From Euborellia annulipes (taxonomy: Eukaryota > Arthropoda > Insecta > Dermaptera > Anisolabididae), in NCBI GenBank assembly GCA_023213315.1, contig JAKCPI010009497.1, forward strand, positions 28,345 through 92,344: a stretch of DNA of 64,000 nucleotides, given 5' to 3'. Below are positions 50,701 through 62,700 of this stretch, piece after piece. Numbering within the stretch: the first letter of the stretch is position 1; every line of letters begins with the position of its first letter. Under the pieces are notes generated by a model. The model had not been told where the DNA came from. It saw nothing but the letters and a program-made list of their open reading frames with translations, and did not search any database. Position numbers and translations under genes: made by a program.

Positions 50701-53700
50701 GTTGTGTTCTGTGCTTGTCACAGCAGATTTTTTTTTGATCTTAAAATATAGAAATTTTGTTTTATGACACTTTTGCAGCAGATATTTGTATTTATACAAT
50801 GAATAAGGGAAATCAGAGAAATGAGATAAAAACCTATATAAAAATTAAAATATAAAGAATTTTGCAGTCTTTGAAAATTTGTTTATTTGAATATCATGAG
50901 AATCCTTTAGCAAAAAAGTTAGATTAGTAAATATTTATTTGAAATTGAACAATTCTATTTTTAAGCTTTTTTAAAGGAAGAAATAAGCAGAGGGGGAAGA
51001 AAAAAAGGTCAAAGGCGTTGGTGTTGATTGTTTGCTACCAAGAGCAAGTTATTCCCGATCTCCCCTTGGAAATTGCTAAACACGTGTGCAAAGCAATGAC
51101 GTAACACTATTTTGATCGTTCCGATATCAATTTGGCGTCTAGTATTATAGTTAGATTGTGAATATATAACCTTCCCTCCCCCAAATGATGATGATCTTGG
51201 AAAGACCTCGTGGCCTGGCTGCATTGACCCACATATGAGGCGGAACGCGCACGCCCAGGGCTACTACCCCCAGGAGAATTGGGGAGGGCAAACCAAGCCT
51301 TCGTTTTGGAAAATAGAGCTCAAAAGAAAATGAGAGATACTCCAAATATTGATATAATAATTAAAAATCCATAGATGGTCGCAGAATTAATTAGGGAAGA
51401 CAGTAATACAGGAAAGAGGAATTAAAACAACAATTAAATAAATAAAATTAGAGTTGTAGAGGAAGTTTGTAGTTTTGTGAAGATAATACTAACAAAATAA
51501 GGATTTCTTTAGGCAAAAAATATTTACTATTATTTTTGACATTTCAGAATGTTTCCAATATGTAGGGACAGGTTTTCGAAAAAAAAAAAAAAACTATTAT
51601 TAAATTTCTATTCATGTCCCAAATTAATTAAAGAAAAATCCGGTGTGGCTGGTCACAGACCGCACAAGTTACTTTTAGTAAGAAAAAGGTGTGTTCTGTG
51701 CTTGTCACACCAGATTTTTTGTGTCCACATATATTTAGTTTCCGCTGATATGTATTTTAAAATTCAAGATGTAATCTATATATAATAATTGCGGTGTGTC
51801 CGTCTGTCCTGTCGTCTGTCCGTCTGTCACGCTCTGTTTGACCAACTTCCCGTTGGAATTTTGAAACGAAATTTTGCAGTCTTATAGAGGACGTTATGGA
51901 GAGTCCCGGAAAAATACTCAGGTCCCGAAATTCCTATAACTTTTTGAGTTATTAATTCCTAAAGTTACGATTTCTCCCATAGGAAATGTATAGAGAAATA
52001 TTTAAGTATTCTTTGAATGTAAACAAATCCTCAAGCAGGCATTGGATCGGAATACGAAGTAATAATAATTTTCTTTTCATAATTAAGAAAAGGCGAGGGT
52101 CCGCCGCAGGCGGGCCCGAGCCAGCTGATGGGGGGTCCAGAGGGGCGTAGCCCCCCTGTTCAGACGCCAGCCAGTTTCTCATAATCAAGGAAAGGCGAGG
52201 GTCCAGGGGGGCGTAGCGGCTAGTAAAATTTATAAACGTGGAAAAATATTTATATTTTGTGGCTAGGACAACCATTTCTCCTATCTTTCCTATGAAGTCT
52301 CTTGGAGTCTCTATGGTCTCTTGGAGGAATGGGGAAACCTCAATCAAGTAAAATTCAATTCCCAAAAAACCCAATGTTGTTTAATTTCTAGACAAAAAAA
52401 TAGGATTTGCCCTCCCCTTATTTACAGCAATAATAGTCTCGAGTTCAAAGATTCATTTTCTGTTCTGGGAGTGACAGTTACATCTGATCTCTCCTGGAGC
52501 AACCACATCTCTTCTGTGGTTAAATCTACCGCAAGGAAATTGGGTTTCTATTCAAAACGAAGCGTTACTTTTCCTCCCAACAACTCCTAATCCTCTATAA
52601 AGCCCAAATTCGGCCGTGTCTTGAATATTGTTCCCACCTTTGGCGAGGGGCGTCGAAAGACGCCTCTCCTCCTTAGAAGCCATACAGAGGCGTGCAATTA
52701 GACTGATAGGTGATTCTACCCTTACTGCATCCCTACAGTCCTAGATCATAGAAGAAGAGTATCTGCACTATCTCTCTTCTACAGGTATTACCATGGTCAA
52801 TGCTCTGCCGAATTAAAATCAATTATCCCACCCAATGCAACATATTCACGGAACACAAGAGAGGCATCATCCCAGCATCCCTATGCTGTTCAGATCACGA
52901 CTAACAGAACAAAACAATTTCATTCTTCCTTTGTCCCCATGACCTCCGTGATTGGAACAAGCTCCCTGCGTCTATCTTCCCCAAAACCTACAATCTTCAG
53001 ACTTTCAAGTCTAACCTCAACAGGCATCTTCTCAGTTCCCGCAGTTGAGTTTCCCCTTTATGCTTCTCCTTTGTTTTATTTTCTTCCTGGCTGCATGTGA
53101 CTATTGGTCATTATAGGTCTTCGGACCTTTACCCATTCAAAAAAAAAAAAAAAAAAGTACAAGAATAAAGTGAGCTTCAAAAGATTTCAAAGGCAAAATG
53201 AGAATATATATTTTAAAGAGAATCTAAAAAATAATTGATTTTTGAATGATAATCAAAATCGTAAGAGCAAATTTTGAAAACTGAAAGAGTCCAACAGAGA
53301 CCATTTTGCTGGACTCAGGGAACCTCAAAAAATGTATTTCAATCAAAATCTTGACATCGAATTTTTCACATGAAACCAATACTTTCTATAGATATCTATT
53401 ATATCTATATATAGGTAAGAGAAAGTAAAAACAAAGCATTTTTGTATAGAGGCATATCCGGTGTTAAGGGCAGAAAACTCTCCCATTTCTTGTGTAAAAA
53501 ACGTCAAACGAGTCATGGGCGTAACTAGGGGGTGCCGGCAGGCCCTGCCCCCCCTAGAAAGCTCCTTGCCCCAAGAAAAATAGGCTGGTCCAATGGCCCT
53601 CCAAGCCAAATTCTCTAGTTACGCCCATGAAACGAGTACACTAACAAGCCGGACGCACAAAGGATATTCTGACAAAATATCTGAGACAAGTTGTTCGATT

Positions 53701-56700
53701 ATGATAGTCAAATGGACATTCTGTCGCCGACAAAACTCGTGGGCCCATTAAAAATAATTTTGTAATTTTTCCCTTTGAGGGGGTTTTTAAGAAAAAAAAA
53801 ATATTACAAGAAATATATGATTATTTGAATTGAAAATTCAAAGTTTTGGGAACAGGACAGGCGATCGAATCCAGGGGGTAAAAAAAATGTTTCAAATAAA
53901 AGTAAAACTTATTTGGACAAATTTTGATTAACCACAAAGTTTTCTCTAAAAATACGAAGAACAAAATTCTCTATTTTATCTCGAAGTTGCCCAAATAGAT
54001 TTGTCATTATTTTAAAAAATTCAAAACGTGCTTAGCAAATTATCTATGTATTGTAGTTACTAATATATGCACAAAATTAACAAAAAAATATTAGCTCTTA
54101 CGTGTGCGTAATAATATTTAATTTCTTCAATGATGAAATTAATTTTATGCATAATACATACAAAGATTTTCTCCTTTTCACTTTTCAATTTTTTTTTTTT
54201 TTGAATACTACTTTCGTTTGAAGAAAGGAAATAGAAAAGACGCAAAAGCTTTCGTTTAGGGAACCGAATCAATGGGATCAACCGGTTGAATTCAGGGTTG
54301 TCCCCCCTGGGGACTTTGCGACTTTCAACACAAATATTCAACAAATGCTAATATGTTCCCAGTGGAATAGCCTTGAAGTATTTTATTTAATGGACAAAAG
54401 CAGAAAGAGAGAGAAAGAGACGCGGTAAAATTCTCCTCGCTGGCCTTGGATTAAGATCAGACAATATTTTATCAATTTCCATTTTATAATAATAATAATT
54501 AAAAACATTTTTAATTAAATTATGTGTATTAAAAAAAAAAAAATTACTTAATAAGCTTGAAATAGAAAGCTCTATACTTAATAATTTTTAATTAATAAAA
54601 CAAATTTCTCAATGGCTCTATTATTCTAAATGATTTTTTCAATTCCAGGGTGTATAAGCAGATAGTTAATATGAGGAGCTAGAATCAGAATGACATTCCG
54701 ATTCCTTTGATATTTTCTCTATCGTTTACAATAACAGAACAGACTATTAAAGAACCGTAGATATCCATTTAGATTAGTGAAACATACGTGATTGTTGGAT
54801 GGGAATCTACTGACGACCCATGTTCTAAAATGGATGAAGTGTAGAATCCGAAAAGTTGACAAATTACTATCTATATCAGCCAAAAGTATCCATTGTCTAG
54901 AGATCTGACAGAGCTTAGAGACGTGATTAGGGAGATGATATTGTATAGATGGATAATTATAGGCAGGAGCAGCTAGTAAAAAGACTGTAATGATTAATTT
55001 CAGGAGGAGTGGCTGAATATATATTGAGTGGTGAGGATATCCAGGCAGCCAAAAAACAATAAAGAAAATTATATTTATCTTTATTTCATATGTTTGTCGA
55101 CGTTTCGACCTTCATCAGGACAAATGCTGTTTGCCTTGAGCTCATAGAGGCTCTTGGCAACTCCTGACAATGTGTTTGAGCGAACATTCGTCGGATGTCA
55201 TGACTTCTGGTTCAATAGTGATGCCAAGAGCCTCTATGAGCTCGAGGCAAACAGCATTTGTCCTGATGAAGGCCGGAATATCGGCCGAAACGTCGACAAA
55301 CATATGAAATAAAGGTAAATATAATTTTCTTTGTTGTTCTGGAATGTTCTGGATATCCTCACCACTCAAAAAGACTGTAAACAGGTTCCAATCGCCGGAG
55401 ACGTTTCGGTTCTTTTTATTTAAGAACCATCTTCAGTCCTTAGATTAGAAAAGTGGCTAAATCTAGTCAGTGATAACATTTGGCATATACATTGTTGTTT
55501 CGTCAATATTCTTAGGTCAATAATTTTTTATGATGGTTCCACTGGGGATTATCATATATCAATGTAAACAATGGAATATACATCTGTGATATTTTGATGA
55601 CGAAACAACAATGTATATGCCAAATGTTATTGCTGACTAACTCTTGCAATTATATATACTTTTCTATATTAAAGGATCTCAAACCAGATGATTCAATCTT
55701 AGGTTAATAGCACAGATTCTAGATTGGAGGAGATGGATTACTCAGTTTATAAATAAGGAAACACAACATTTCTCATGTTTTTTTATTAACATTTTTAGGC
55801 CAAGTTGATGCGCAATTTAAGTTTCGTCTTATTAGACATCTTCAGGGCTTGTAATAAATTTAATTCTTTTTATTCTTATTTATAAACTGAGAAATTCATC
55901 TCTTCCAACCTGGAATCTATACTTTTCTAATCTAAGGACTGAAGATAGTTCTTAAATAAAAAGAACCGAAACGTCTCCGGTAATTGGAACCTGCTTACAG
56001 ATTCTTTTTATTGGCTGCTCCTGCTCATAATTATCCAAAGATATTAATTTATTTTCTTAATGTTTTTTGATAAGATTGATTAATTAATTAAGGCATTTGA
56101 AAAATTTTGTCTGTATGAGCAAATATACTGTACATGCACATCTGTGTGTGTTTGGTTGCATAGGTTCAATTCACTTGGTCTCTCTAGGATTCGGAATGAT
56201 GGATACTTTTGACTGATAGTATAATAAGGAGTCTTGGGTCGAATCGTTCATATATTTCATTAATTTTTAAAAATAAATAATCCTTTTAACGTCAGTCATT
56301 TGCTAACAAAATTCTATTTATAAAACGTGATCTTATTTGAATATGAACGAAAATTGTTTAAACTTTAACTGGATGTAAAAGAACTTTTATTTTTTAGTAA
56401 AATTGATTCACCATCAACAATGACTCAAGACTATAAATAATTTGGCACTGAACACCAAAGAGTTTTTGAAATGACCAAAGGCATTGATTACAAAATTATT
56501 ATTAAAACATTCGAAGTAGCTTAATAACAAATCCAACATCTCTTAACAATAAACACCTAATTTTTAAGTTTCCCCCCAATTAAAATCCTTCGTAGAGAAA
56601 AAAATATTGATTCTTGGCAATCTGAATATTCAATGTATATAAAAAAGGTGTGTCTGTTCGTGTTTTTTTCCTGTTAAGTGTCAAGTGAGGGGAAGATAAA

Positions 56701-59700
56701 GACTATCCTGCGAGACGATAAGGTCATAAGTCTCATAGTTCTTTTCTGCGAGTGGAATTTCACCCTAGTCTAACTCAGGCTCGGGAGAGAGCAAAGCAAG
56801 CGTAAATGCGCCAAATTCACAATAATTTATGTGAGGCGTGACAGCCGCGTGCTCTGGTCAAGGAAACAAGAAACAAGAAGCTATTCCTTTCAGGATAACT
56901 AACTAATGCCCAACTTATATAATAAGAATATGTTTAAAATAAAAAACAACTTTATATGGTTAACATTCTAAATGTTCTATAATTTGTGAAAATAATTCTC
57001 CGTATATTGAATTTTAATCCTATATGATTCAAATTATAGGTCTTGAAAACCATTAGCTGAATTATTAATGAAGATACTAAAACATCTCTAAAGACAGAGA
57101 TGAAAAAAAAACACAAAAAAAAACACTATTTAAATGACAAAAATTCGTTCCTTTTTAACCTATTTTTGATGGCTTAAATAGAAATGCCTGAACCCACAAT
57201 ATATATATTATACTTACAACGGTTATCGTCAAAGTCTTAAATGGCCTAAGGTGCCGAAAAGACTGTGTGAATGTGTGTGTGAGTGGGAGTGTGAATGAGA
57301 AAAAAGTGTGAATGTTTTAAAACAAAAAAAAAAAAAAAAAAACCTATTTTTGATTCTAGTCATAATCAAATGCATAATACAATCAAATCTGATAAAATGA
57401 TCTGATCAAATTTGATAAACTTTTGACAGCGGTTTTAAGAGCAGATTAGATTTCTGTATAACCAGTATTACTTAAATGGAGCTGGCCAAATGGATAGTTA
57501 ATCCGGGGCCAAGTAAAGAAGAAGAAGTATTACTTAAAACGAACTCAAAATATTTTGGTTTGGAAAAAATGATCACTTTAATTTAATCATTGAAAATAGG
57601 CCTATATAACAAATTAATAAATATCTTTAATTTTAATAAAGCTATTAATTTTAATTGAATAATTTTTAACAAAGGATTCTAGACGAGAAGATAATGGTTA
57701 ATTTTTTAATCATAATTTAAATATAAATAGTCCAGGCGCTGGAGGTAGTTGAGTATGCAAAATGTGAGGACCGAATTCTGCCAATGGATTTGGGGTAAGA
57801 ACAGGTCCCAGAATAAGGATTCGGATCTTGTCGGGCCAATTTTTGGACCAATTTTTTTAATCCCCACTCCTCTTATTTGTAAAGGAAATCAATGGAATAC
57901 GTGCTAAGATAATGTGAAGACCTGCAACTACATGTTCAAATTCTTATACTTAAGACCTCAAACAATGAAAAGTACTATCTTGCCACCAGATTCGGCGGTC
58001 CTCCCTTCTCCGAAGTTCTTTACTCTTGTACATTATAAAAAAAAGTTAAGATTTTTCAGTTTTTTTCGATTTTCTCAAAATTCGATCCACTGAAATTGAT
58101 TAAAATTCAAAAATCAATTAATTTTTACATGATTCTCATTTTGCCCTTGGAGGGTTTTGAAGTACACTTTACTGATGTAGTATTTCAGATTTTTCAAATT
58201 CATTTTCCGGCTTTTTTTTTAACACTCACACTTTTTTTCAATTCACACTCCCATCACACAGTCTTTTCGGCAACTTAACCCATTTAAGACTTTAAACGGT
58301 ACCCATTATTTGTAAATATGGGGATCCATTGGGGGTCCAGGCATTCTTATTTAAGCCATTTGGTATCCAAATGGCTTAAATAAAATCATCGGTCTACCTG
58401 GGATCCGAACCCTCGGCCCTTGATATACAAGGCAGGCGCGCTACCAACTACGCCAAGCCCGATGGCTTTTCGGCTCTTCCATCAATAGAGCCAATGTTAA
58501 ATCTCTATGGGGATTTGCATGTTAATTTCGACTCCTTTTTACACATTTTAAAAAAAAATTTCCAATTCTTATGAAATTTTGTATTTACTATTAGGATTCT
58601 CTATTGTGTATAAAATGTCCAAATATGTGATTAAAATCTTGAAAAATAACCATAGTTTATTTGAAGCAGTCAACATTTAAAATGCAAGTTTGGGACTAAG
58701 GTGCTATGGGAAACTAAATATATCTCGACACAAAAAATCTGGTGTGCGTGTGCACAACTTTATCTTCCGAAGGTTAAGAGAGGAGGAGTTGTCACACCAG
58801 ATTTTTTTAATTATCATCTGGAGTTAGCTCCTTTATCGTTCATTATTTAAAAAAAAAAAACAATTTTCATTAAAATTTATTAGCTTTTTTTCAACTCTAA
58901 TTAATTTCTCTATTTATCTCAATCAGAATAGGTCTGCACGAGAATTTTTGTCATCTAAATTTCAATGGAGAAAGAAGAAACCCAAAAAAGTAAGTAATAA
59001 TGCATTTCTTAATGGCTAATGTTGTCCTTGTATTTCTTCAAAATTTTCGTTATTTTTACATAGATATGTCTCGATCAAATTGGGTTTCCGTCACCTTTTT
59101 TAGACTAATAAAGCGAAGGGAGGGAGTATTTTCCCTGAAAAACTTGCCAACATTAATGATATCGTAGTTAGCGTATTCTTCACTCTTTCCAAAAATAATT
59201 AATCGTCCAAGTCCCATATGGACCAGTTAAATTATGAAAAAATAACGTCGATAAGGTAGTATAAAGATTATTATGAAAGTTTGTAAGGGTTATCTAATAA
59301 TAAATTTTAATTAATTCCATTTTCTAATATTTCAAACTTTTTTTTTTTACTAAGCACATGTGTTTCCAGACTAAATAACCTTGACTAAAAGTCATAATTT
59401 TTCCGTTCATTGTGAATCAGTGTTTGAATTACAAAGTGAATTTAATATAATGTAGTTGGCATTGGAATGGGGATGATAAGAATTTCAATAAATCCAATGT
59501 AAAGGCCGATAAACGAAATCAAAATGCATCGCTATTACTTAATAATAAAGCATTATTAATTGTTTGAAATCTTTGAAAAGAAAATTTCAAGGTTATGTTT
59601 GATTTGTTAATATTCTACTATATCAGTACTTAAAAGGCAATGTTTAGATCAGGGACAAATTAAGGAAGTTGGATAACTTCCATTTGGAGAGTTTAGAAAC

Positions 59701-62700
59701 TTACAGTTTTAAGCGGGCTACACACGTAACTGTAAAATTGACAAGCATGCATGAACAAAATGTTTGTACAAGCAAACTGTAGCGCCGAAGGGAATTTGTG
59801 CATACTTGAAAAAAAGTGGTCATGCATGCTTGTCAAGTTTGCAGTTACGTATTTAGCCACTCTTAAATACTTTATGGAGTGGATCTTGACAGAACGAAAA
59901 ATATAAAATCAATTAGGTATATTTCCAAATTGAGATATTTTGTAATGTCATCTTTAAAATAATTAGGATAAAGAAAAAAATCACTTATATACCCACAAAA
60001 AAAAATGTAAATTATAAGGTTTGAGTTTCTTTAAAAAAAATAAAGCTTTACTAATAAAATTGATACTCGTTAGTCGAGTGAAATATTGGCTTGTTTATAT
60101 ATAAAAAAAAAAGAGACTGGGCGGCGGAGGTTGGTAAATAAATAGCGTGTCTGTTTTGCATGTGTGTAGGAGGATAGAGGATAGAAGATGGAGGGTGGAG
60201 GTCAAGAAAAAGGACGCAAGAAAACGACGACGCGTCGTCGGGCGATAATTCCTTCGACTAGGTCAAGGCGAAAACTCACTCTATTCGAAATGAATCATGG
60301 ACATTCACATTCATCTTCCTTCCGAAAATAATTAGTATACTATTATACAATTCTAATTTTCTATTTAATTTATCTTTTTATTAATCCTTAAAAAAAATAA
60401 TTGGGTCAAAAAAAAAAAAATTAAATCAATGATTCATATTTAAAATGGAATATTCTAAATAGTTGTATTTTAGAATAGAGAGGTAATTTTATTATAATTA
60501 TCAACCTTTGAACTTAATATAAATATAAAATGTGTACGTCATTGTTGTTGTCAACTATTCATGTTTTATCCATCGAGCTAGTTCAAATCAAGACCTCTTT
60601 TAAAAGCAGTGATTTTCAATAGAAAAATATTTAAATTTTGTTACCACTGCAAACAATTTCCTATTCTTCCCTATGAAGTACAAGAGTAAAGTGAGATTGT
60701 CACAGATTAACAACCTTTGTAATCTTAGCTGAATTGTACCTGAAGAAGGCCACAGAATGAGTGGCCGAAACGTTGTAATTTTTACAAATAAACCACAGTT
60801 AAACCGAAAATCAAATTCTTTTACTAAGAGTAAAGTGTGCTTCAAACAATTTTGAGGGCAAAATGAGAATATACATTTGAAAGAGCATCTAAAAAATAAT
60901 TGGTTTTTGAATTTTAATCAAAATTGATAGAGCTAATTTTGAGAAAATCGAAAAAAAAAACTGAAAAAGTGCATCAGTAAAGTACTGGTACTTTTTGGCC
61001 AATTTTTTCAAATGCTTCCTGTTAAGTCCCAGGTGGGTAACAAAATTAAATATAAAATTTCAACCTCCCAGTTATTTTCGTTCTTGAGATATTTTGTTCA
61101 CACACAGACAGGCAGACCATGGTGCGAAAACCACTTTTTTGGACTCTGGAGACCTCATATTACCATACTTGTGATCCAAGAATATCTCTTTTTAAATATA
61201 TTTATGTTTTTTATGAGAATCCTCTATAAATGATCTGGTCCCTGTAGAGGGGCCAAAATATTTGCAATAAACAAAAGGAATTGACGAAGGTTCTTTCTTT
61301 TCCTCATTATTTTTCTAAAAACGACACCCACCCGGTTAGTGACACATCTACGGAATCAAAATGAGAAAGATTTCAATTTTAGATATTCCATTTTCAAACA
61401 AAACAATGACAAAGATAGACAATGACATAGACTAGAACAATATAAATATATTTACAAACAGAACCTATTAGGAGGGGGAGAAGAGGTCAGGCAGCTGCCT
61501 GGAGTATCAGACAAAGAAAAGTCGCCGGAAAATATTTGGGATCCGAAAAATAAAAATAATTTTTTGAGAAAATCAAATGCTCAAGAAAATCAAGTTAGTC
61601 CTCAATCAGTTTACAAATATTTTGTTTGTTAGTCAAGAATTATTAATTTTAATTGAATGCAATAATAAAAAATAATGAAATTTGAACGTTGAACTTTAGT
61701 TTGATTTAAAATGAAGTAAAAAGGAGGAAATCTTTTTAATTCCAGTATAGCTATTTTAACTAGACAATTAAAAGTTGAATAAAATGGAATATCTTCATTA
61801 CTTCTTTTTATTTAAGCCTCTTTAAAAGAAAAAAATGTACACATTCATAATAGTTAAATTAATTTTTCTTGTTAAAATAGTTAATGTCTAAATGATTGGA
61901 GATGGTCCAACAATGCCGATGAGAAACTAACTTTAGAAAAACAAATTTACAGTCAACAAGCCAGCCACCTTGGCTTTTATTGACCAGACTTGTATTCAAT
62001 TATTTATACATATTAATTGTTTCCTAATGGAAAAAATCTGGTGTGACTGATCGCACAGCACATAACTTACCTTCGGTAATCGAAAGTTGTGTACTGTGCT
62101 TTCACACCAGATTTTTTTGTGTCCACATATATTTAATTTCCGCCGATATAATAAAATTCAAGATGTAAAATTTATAAACATGGGAAAATATTTATATTTT
62201 GTTACCACGGCAAACATTTCTCCTATCTTTCCTATGAAGTACAAGAGCAAAGTGTGCTTCACATAGTTTCAAGGGCAAAATGAGAATATATATTTTAAAG
62301 AGCATCTAAAAAATAATTGATTTTTGTATTTTACTCAAAATCATTAGAGCGAAGACACAGACCATGTTGCAAAAACCACTTTTTTGAACTCAGGGGACCT
62401 CAAAACGTGTAAATCCTTCAAAATCGAAAAATGGTCAACAGATTACGTATTATCCTTTAAAACAAAAATCCACTCTGAGGCGGTTATACTTAAAGATGAG
62501 AATATATCAAATATCAACTTTAATAAACAAACTAAACAAAATTCATTTACTTATCATTCTCAACAAATGATGTTTAGGAAATTGGATAAATTTCTTTTTA
62601 TCTTCCAACACCTCTTAATTAATAATTCTAATTAAAAACCTTATAAAGAAAGACTTTCCAATACACATGAATAGTATGTCTGTAGATAGAAAGTATCTTA

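Larger units (their letters stand above)
51640..53428 (+). repeat. Repeat R copy carrying a Helitron and a LINE fragment
   Basis: Begins with the hairpin CCGGTGTGGCTGGTC ... GACAAGCACAGAACAC type pair (51640-51722), continues GTCCACATATATTTAGTTTC, and ends CATGAAACCAATACTTTC ... GGTAAGAGAAAGTAAAAAC. Uninterrupted homology at 62033-62420 defines both insertions. Confidence 0.65.
54950..56045. mobile_element. Outer hammerhead-bearing inverted dimer with two nested inserts
   Basis: Inverted ends GGATAATTATAGGCAGGAGC and GCTCCTGCTCATAATTATCC. Outward motifs: minus 55436-55400 and plus 55939-55975, the latter with the flank ATAGTTCTT/AAGAACC as stem and GAAACGTCTCC. TTGGCTGCTCC lies at the right end. 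The left arm is split by 54991-55367 and the right arm by about 55705-55915. Confidence 0.75.

Noticed and set aside
50248..50799. 183-codon minus-strand open frame
   Set aside because: It spans poly-G/C runs of a hAT-like insert in repeat R; the translation is low complexity and matches no family.
52321..52590. Intact reverse transcriptase gene
   Set aside because: Only the C-terminal part is present, with frame changes and stops downstream and truncation at the 5' end.
58727..58808. Stand-alone microRNA gene
   Set aside because: The same hairpin recurs at the start of repeat R copies, so it is treated as a repeat unless small-RNA data say otherwise.
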